In this document: piece after piece, positions 58,129-64,000 of the stretch | Layout: each line of letters starts with the position of its first letter | Position numbering within the stretch: position 1 is the stretch's first letter | Notes under the pieces: model-generated | Database searches by the model: none | The model's input: only the letters and a program-made list of their open reading frames with translations | What the model was told of the DNA's origin: nothing | Assembly (NCBI GenBank): GCA_038093975.1 | Contig: JBBPTG010000074.1 | Location: 1 to 64,000 of the forward strand | DNA from: Chalciporus piperatus | Lineage: Eukaryota > Basidiomycota > Agaricomycetes > Boletales > Boletaceae | Length of the DNA: 64,000 nt | Reading direction: 5' to 3' | Made by a program: the position numbers and the translations under genes

Positions 58129-59757
58129 ATGTCCCCCTTTCTTCTCTCTCTTCTTGTTTCATCGTTCTTACCCGTCTGGGCTGTGACTACATTCAATCCT
58201 CAGCACTTTGATATACATTCTGTTTCCTGCCCAGCCGTCGACAAAGTACTCGATCAGACTGTCAATATCACCATTGGTAAGTGCCTCACCACCCACTCCA
58301 GCACCAAATACCCACATCGTCCATGACGTAGAATATGTAAACACCAATCCGTCCGCCAATACGACCGTCTTGATGGTACACGGTTGGCCAAGTCTGTGGA
58401 GTAGCTGGGGTCGTCAGATCAAACATTTCAAGGTATATGCTATCCAAAATGTCCGATACGTCGTTCATGATACTCGCAGGACGATTACCATATCATCGCT
58501 ATCGACGTACGTGGATTCGGGGGCTCGTCACATCCTGCGGACGTCCAGTCCTCTAGTTCGATGGCTGAGATAACGGGGGATTTGACATGCGTTCTTGGGC
58601 ACGCGGGTGTCTCGTCTGCGATTTGCATGGGGTACGTACGTCGTGCGGCTTTTCTTGTCGGTGTTCTTACACGCGTGAACAATAGTCATGATTGGGGCTC
58701 AGTCGCGTGCTACGAAGCTGCGCGCAGACGCCCCGATGTGTTCACCGCCGTGATCGGTGTGACCGTACCGGTGGGTTCAATCTGATACCCTGAGGATAAC
58801 AGCAATGCGCGTCTCATTTCCAAAAGTACCTTCCTGCCGCAGGTCGCTTCCAGTCTGCCGATTCACTCTCGGCGGCCATGCCCTCTCTTTCCTACCAAGT
58901 CTTTTTCTCGAGAAACACGTCCGAGGCTGTCGTAGAACTCGATCGAGATATAAGACGCACATTGAGAGGTACGTTAAGAAGCGTCGCGAGCCCGCCTCCG
59001 AAGGATTTCTTGCGCAGTCGGGAGACCTTCATGGGTGCATGGGACGGCATAGAAGTGAGTATTTCTCCTGTAACGCTCAATGTCAGCGAATATATGCGCA
59101 CGAAAGATCCCTCCGATACCGTTTTTCTCAGAGGGGGAAGAAGACTACTTTGTGGAAAGGTTCAGCAAACAGGGATTTAATCATTGTGGGTCTTCCAAAG
59201 GGTTTTCATGCCGGGCTACGTTTGATTGACTCCATTCCTAGCGTTGATATTTTACACTCGCGGTGTAAGTTCTCGTCTTCAGACGAATCGCTGACGAAAA
59301 AGACGTGCGTCCTAGAACCAATTCAAGACCTGGAAATCTGCACACGATCAGGGTAACTTTACGATTTCTCAACCTGTCCTGTCCGTGCTTCCTCTCAAGG
59401 TGCGTCCTCAAACTGTCCCGTCTCGTCGCGGGGCCGCGCGACGTTCAGAACCTCGTCACAGGACCCAGTCGCAAGTTGGGAATTGCTCGCGAGGTTGTCA
59501 AAGGTAGAAACGTATCTACCTCGATTGACGACCAAGGTAGGCTCGTCACGGTATGTTTCCTATCTCGCGCTGTATGACGTGTGCTTCGGTCATAGACCAT
59601 GGATGGCGCACATTGGCCCCATATGGAGTTCCCGGACGTTTTCAACGCGATCGTAGAGGACTGGTTGACGAAGCTAGCTCTGGGCGACTCGGACGGGTCA
59701 ACAGACGAAACGCAAGGCGATCGGAAGGGCAAACATCCCATCGTCGACGAGCTTTAA
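58129..59757 (+). CDS. Epoxide-hydrolase-type alpha/beta hydrolase with signal peptide
   Basis: About nine exons join in frame. The signal peptide is MSPFLLSLLVSSFLPVWA. The oxyanion motif HGWPSLWSSW is followed by DVRGFGGSSHP, the nucleophile elbow MG-HDWGS (split by an intron), and cap-domain segments SYQVFFSRN and LIFYTRGNQFKTW, which contain candidate Tyr ring-opening residues. The catalytic His is in DGAHWPHMEFPD. All three catalytic residues of the epoxide hydrolase type are present, and I see no lesion. The C-terminus is a charged tail of about 35 residues. It probably opens epoxides or related substrates in the secretory pathway or outside the cell. Confidence 0.88.
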
Positions 59758-60068
59758 GGGCGTGTCTCCCCGAAGGATTTTTTTTTTTCATTCTTGTTGA
59801 TCAGATGGCGGCTCTTGTAAACACTGAACTTGCCAGGCCAGTTTCATTCACTTGTAGACCCCTTACGGACAACCGACGACAAAGAAGAAAACGAGAGGAA
59901 ATAAATTATGCCATGCATGACTTTGATACAAATAGAACATGTGCGACGGAAACGACGGCATGCAGAACGCCAGTACTTAGTGTATCATATCGAATCGAAT
60001 ATTGTCCAAGGAATGTCTAACGTCCCATTCTATTTCCCTCCTTACCTTCTTCCAACACCCCCGACAGC
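59758..60068. other. Convergent intergenic region
   Basis: It lies between the epoxide hydrolase stop and the transporter stop. No gene is seen; there is a T10 run near 59779. Confidence 0.5.
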
Positions 60069-62998
60069 TCAGCCACCACCCACGGCGAGTACGATATCAT
60101 ACACGAGCGCAGTCAACACGAGCGCCGAAGCGACTAACCCCCCAAAGCCACTTATACGCGTCGGTCGGATAACCGACTCGGGCGACAACGCTGGGAACGC
60201 CTTGAACGTCGGTACCGTCACCGATTCCACGTCTGTGTCTATGTCTGTGTCTGGGTCGTGGTCGGGGAATTGAACGAGCGTGGGCGTGGGCGTCGTTGAC
60301 ATGGGCGTCGATGTTCGCGTGGGCGTGGACGCGGGCGGTGGTGATGGTGATGGTGATGGGATGAGAGGTGGGTACGCGGGTGTGGGTGTGGATGGGGAAG
60401 TAGACGTAGGCGTCGAGACGGTGATCCGGACATCGGCGGGGCGAGCGTCCGGACCTCTTTTGGGATTCGTGGTATAATTGATATCATGATCACGACCACG
60501 GTCATCGGGTATCGAAAGGGAAACAGAATGGGTGTGAGAATGGGAATGAGCGTGAGCGTGGGAGTGGGAGTGGAAAGGCGCGGAGGGATGACCGTCTGGA
60601 GAGCTCGCGCTACTATCGGCGCTAAGCTGAGGACTATGACCCCCACCCCCACCCCCGCCCACGCCCACGCCAACGTCACTACTCGCGCTAGGCCTCGGAC
60701 TGTGTCCACTCCTCGTACTCAACACGCTTCTCACGCTATGAGACCTCGATCGCGACGTGGGAGGCGAACCACCCATGAGGAAAAACTCGTCCATACCCGA
60801 GCTTGACGAATGCGTGATCGAGTGGGAACGCGAGAGGGAAATGGAGATGGAGGGTCTGCGTTGAGGTTGAGGTTGATGTTGATGTTGATGTTGATGGTCC
60901 TGTTGGTGGTGTTGATGGTGTTGGTGGTGGTGTTGGTGATGATCGTCCGGCGGCGACCTCGCAAGCGAAGGCGCAGTCGTATCTAAAAACAAGACAGGTT
61001 TCTCCATCGACGTCGACGTCGACGCCCTCTTCGTCCTCGCCGCAATCGGACTTTGACTCCTCGCTCTCCCCCGCTCACCGCTCGTAGACGATCGTCCTCC
61101 AGGCCTATCTTTATCTTTATCTTGTCCGTAATGTCGATGCTTGGACGGAGAAGACACGCGGTGCATGACCGGCATAGGTATCACTTCCGAATCCGACGTG
61201 CAGATGCTCTCTTTGCGCGTCTCGGCTTCGTTGGACATGAATCGCTTCATCTCTTCTGTGCTCCCGGGTTCGACGTCCGTAGAGTCGGTGATGATCAGAA
61301 CGGGGATGTTCTCGACGGGGCCAACGGTCGACCGCAGTGCGATCGGCTGCCATTCGGGCGTGAGCGAGACGATGTTGTGCAAAGGTGTCGTGACAGGCTC
61401 TTCGGGTGGAATGCTTGCATCCAAGACGGCAGTAGCCATGTGCCGCTTTGAGATGACGAACAATATAAAAGGAATGAGGAGGTTTGAAGGAGACGTAACG
61501 ATGAGCGATGCCCAGTTGAGAATCGTGGTGAGGCCATCCTGTAAAAAAAGTGTCGTGCTTAAGTATAAGACGTCAGTAACAAGACAGCCGCACGACGTAC
61601 GTTGGTTTGGAACGGAATGGCAATGAGCCACGGGAACACGGCAGACCAAAAGATGGCCGCTTTGTTGGAGCATATGTTCCCCCTCAGGAGATTATACCGA
61701 ATCACGATGGTAAACACCGGAATGGATGTAATGAGCACAGCTAAAGGGAGACACATAAATGGGTTCATACCGAGAGATCTAAAGAGTGAACACAGACGAC
61801 ATACCAAGCGGAAAGACGTAACTGGATACACGGGCGACCACGCTCAACGCACCATGTCCCCTAGCTGTCGCAAACTCTTGTAAAAGCGTCGCACCATTCG
61901 GAAGAGCCAATGCGGAACCGCCCATCCATCCCACGGGAATATAGATGAGACAGGAGATGAGGATGGACAACCAAACCGCACGACGGATATTAACGGAGGG
62001 ATGCGTGTTGTTTACCCAAGCAGGGACAGTGGTAACCTACCAGAACGAAACGGGTGAATCGTACTGAGATGAACGACGAGAGATGACTCACGAATGCGAA
62101 ATTTGAGAGGACGAACCCAACGACGCTGGATAGATCGCGTCCTACTGCCGGGACAGGGTTGGTATCGAGGCCAGTGACGGCGAATATGGCTATCCATGCA
62201 ACGGTGATAATGATAAGAATGATGAAAGATGCGACTTGGAACATGATGTTATCGACGAGATGAACGAGACCGAGTGGGAAAACGAGGGACAGCGTGATCT
62301 ATGTGAAACGTGTCTTGGGTGGTCTTTGAAACGAGAGGGGGGGGGGCTTACGAGCGTTCCAAACGATCCGAGGATGTATCCAGAGAACGAACTGTTACCG
62401 TTGGGTCGGATTTGGTTGACTGTGTACATTCTGAGCCTCGGGTCGTGAATAAAACACATGATGATGGGTACGTACCACAGACCCAACCATCAGAGAAGCT
62501 GACAGCACACGTCTTATGAGCGACACTAATCAAGAAATCGTCCATGCTCTGACCCAGAACCCGTACCGTCAGTCCTCAAAACCGCCGCCATTCCTTCCGA
62601 GGACAGACTCGCACCTGAAATGACTCCAAAAGACTTGCAATGACCAGCGCCTGCATAGCCAAGAACAGCAATACCTGCACGACGACATGCCACCGTTTAC
62701 CCAGAAACAAGTGAGCAATCGTGGTGAATTCGATGGAGGCTTGGAATGACTCGTTTCCTTCTATCGAGGACATTATTTCGACGATGAAGAGCGCTGCTGT
62801 TCCAGATAGGACGGCGATGGTCGCAAAGGCGAGAAATGGGCTGTATGCATCGTCAGTGTTCGTCGTAGGTCGAGTGAGATGTACGCACGTCAGCCATCCT
62901 GCTTGTTGGAAGAGAAGCGGGGTGACAACCAGCGAAGGACCAGTGATACTAGAGACGAGGAGAGCGACGCTCCCAAAAAAGTTGATGGTGCGAGGCAT
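60069..62998 (-). CDS. AAAP-family amino-acid transporter with long low-complexity insertion
   Basis: The ATG at 62998 gives MPRTINFFGSVALLVSSITG, the first helix of the family; an in-frame extension upstream exists but looks like 5' flank. Later exons encode further helices (HVVVQVLLFLAMQALVIASL, IILIIITVAWIAIFAVTGL, LSILISCLIYIPVGWMGGSA, CLPLAVLITSIPVFTIVIRY, IFWSAVFPWLIAIPF and LIVTSPSNLLIPFILFVISK). A last helix, FGGLVASALVLTALVYDIVL, closes the protein. Between the last two helices sits an insertion of about 430 residues, rich in Ser, His, Gln, Pro and Thr, with runs such as HHQHHHQHHQHHQQD and SHSHAHAHSHSHTHS. The family moves neutral amino acids across vacuolar or plasma membranes by proton coupling. 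The insertion would be cytosolic or luminal and is unusual in size. Confidence 0.85.
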
Positions 62999-63164
62999 CA
63001 AAGGAACGACACAACTCCGGGTCACTTGTCTACCTTTTATGGAATCACCCCTAGCTATGGCCAGTGTGCGGGGAGGAGGACAACGCGAGAGTAAATAAAC
63101 CAGATGCATACAAACAAGACATCGTACATCCGGACCACACATGTCACCTACAACCCCACTGGCA

Positions 63165-64000
63165 CTACGCCCCATTCTGCAAACTCACCCCAAGCGTCTG
63201 CCTCAACAACAACTCCACCCTCTCCCTCTCATCCGTTATCCTCCCCATCTCGTCCTCCCATCTCGACACCCTGTTCTCATAAATCATCCGCAACGCGTCG
63301 AGGCTCCCCAACGCCGTCTCTAACGCCCGTTTCAGATCGCCTTCGCGAGCCTCTGCGGAAGCGTCTGAGCCATCGCCAGAGACGCTCGTCGAACTGAGCA
63401 GACGGTCGATGATCGAGGTGCTGGCGCTGCGTGAACGAGTGGTCCGCCGACGGGACGCGATACCCTTGAACGCCGTACGAATCTGCGTCATCGCAGGCGA
63501 CTTGATCAATTGATCACGTCTCACAGAACGAGACGTCAACGTATGCAGCTTGGTCGAATGAGACGGCGCAGCGAGAAGAATCATCGTCGTATCCGTCTCG
63601 CAATCCAGCGCTTGGAACTAAGTCAAAAAAAACGAAACGAGGCACAGTTAGCGACAAAGGAAGGTCAACAGGCGTACGACCCATGGGATCCGCTCACTGA
63701 TTGTTGCAACGCTTCCCACCGCGAATCCCACTTTCGTCGCCTCTTTTCGACGTTGGAAATGAACGTCGGATGATACTCCAGCTCCAACAACTCATCCTTG
63801 TCACCTTCCTCGTCCACCCATTCCCCATCCTCACTATCTCCATACCCGTCCCCATTCACCCACGCAGCTTCCTCATGCACCTCATATGCGCCCTCGCCCG
63901 CAGTCTCCTCACCCGACGAATACGGCTCAGGACTCGTATCCCTCGGTTGCGTACTCTGCACTCGCGGTGGCGGACTCACCACCTTTTGTTTCACCGTCCC
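63165..64000 (-). CDS. Uncharacterised protein, C-terminal part (runs off the window)
   Basis: Two exons are seen. The first (64000 to about 63693) has a long acidic stretch (GDSEDGEWVDEEGDKDELLE) then LEYHPTFISNVEKRRRKWDS. A GTGAGC donor joins it to a second exon from about 63618 (FQALDCETDTTMILLAAPSH). That exon ends with coiled-coil-like helices (RALETALGSLDALRMIYENR and WEDEMGRITDERERVELLL). The stop is at 63165-63167. I recognise no named domain. It is adjacent to, and on the same strand as, the transporter, with its stop 167 bp upstream of the transporter ATG. Confidence 0.6.

Overview
The window looks like nuclear DNA of a mushroom-forming basidiomycete (Agaricomycetes). Almost every gene is split by many 48-60 nt GT-AG introns. 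The gene families are typical of that class: a TET/JBP-like oxygenase, a Tnp2 (CACTA/EnSpm) transposase with basidiomycete-style flanking sequence, a WD40-TPR protein, an unspecific peroxygenase, DUF7330 proteins and class III chitinases with CBM5/12 tails. Species cannot be fixed from the sequence alone.

Layout. 1-3.3 kb: remains of a TET/JBP 2OG-Fe(II) dioxygenase gene and an exon with a six-cysteine cluster, both on the minus strand. 3.7-5.3 kb: about 49 copies of a 33-bp minisatellite with a higher-order trimer, decaying up to about 5.6 kb. 5.6-9.75 kb: a CACTA-like element with a small accessory gene head-to-head with a spliced Tnp2 transposase. 10.3-13.1 kb: a WD40-TPR gene. 14-19.3 kb: two GH25 lysozyme-like paralogs bracketing a GH18 chitinase, all minus strand. 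19.3-22.5 kb: no recognisable gene. 22.6-25.7 kb: peroxygenase and NAD-formate dehydrogenase. 26.6-34 kb: divergent GH3 beta-glucosidase and GH92 alpha-mannosidase. 34.5-43 kb: housekeeping genes (exosome RRP45, TRM112, a DNAJC3-like ER chaperone), two DUF7330-type genes and a LINE tail. 43.5-57 kb: a second chitinase block with relics, a degenerate chitinase carrying four CBM5/12 modules, a pseudogene, two complete enzymes and an alkylguanine alkyltransferase (MGT1). 57-64 kb: SDR and epoxide hydrolase divergent pair, an amino-acid transporter with a very long low-complexity insertion, and a partial gene at the edge.

The unifying theme is a cell-wall-lytic neighbourhood: four GH18 genes, at least three GH18 relics and two GH25 genes in about 43 kb, made by tandem and inverted segmental duplication. 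They range from apparently active enzymes to one whose catalytic Glu is Gln and which keeps four chitin-binding modules. Nearly all these GH18 genes share an 8-nt micro-exon. GH25 (peptidoglycan), GH18 (chitin), GH3 and GH92 products all appear secreted, which suggests digestion of bacterial or fungal walls or remodelling of the fungus's own wall. This role is inferred. In the transposon-rich left end, the visible lesions are of CpG-to-TpG/CpA type, as expected if those repeats are or were CpG-methylated.
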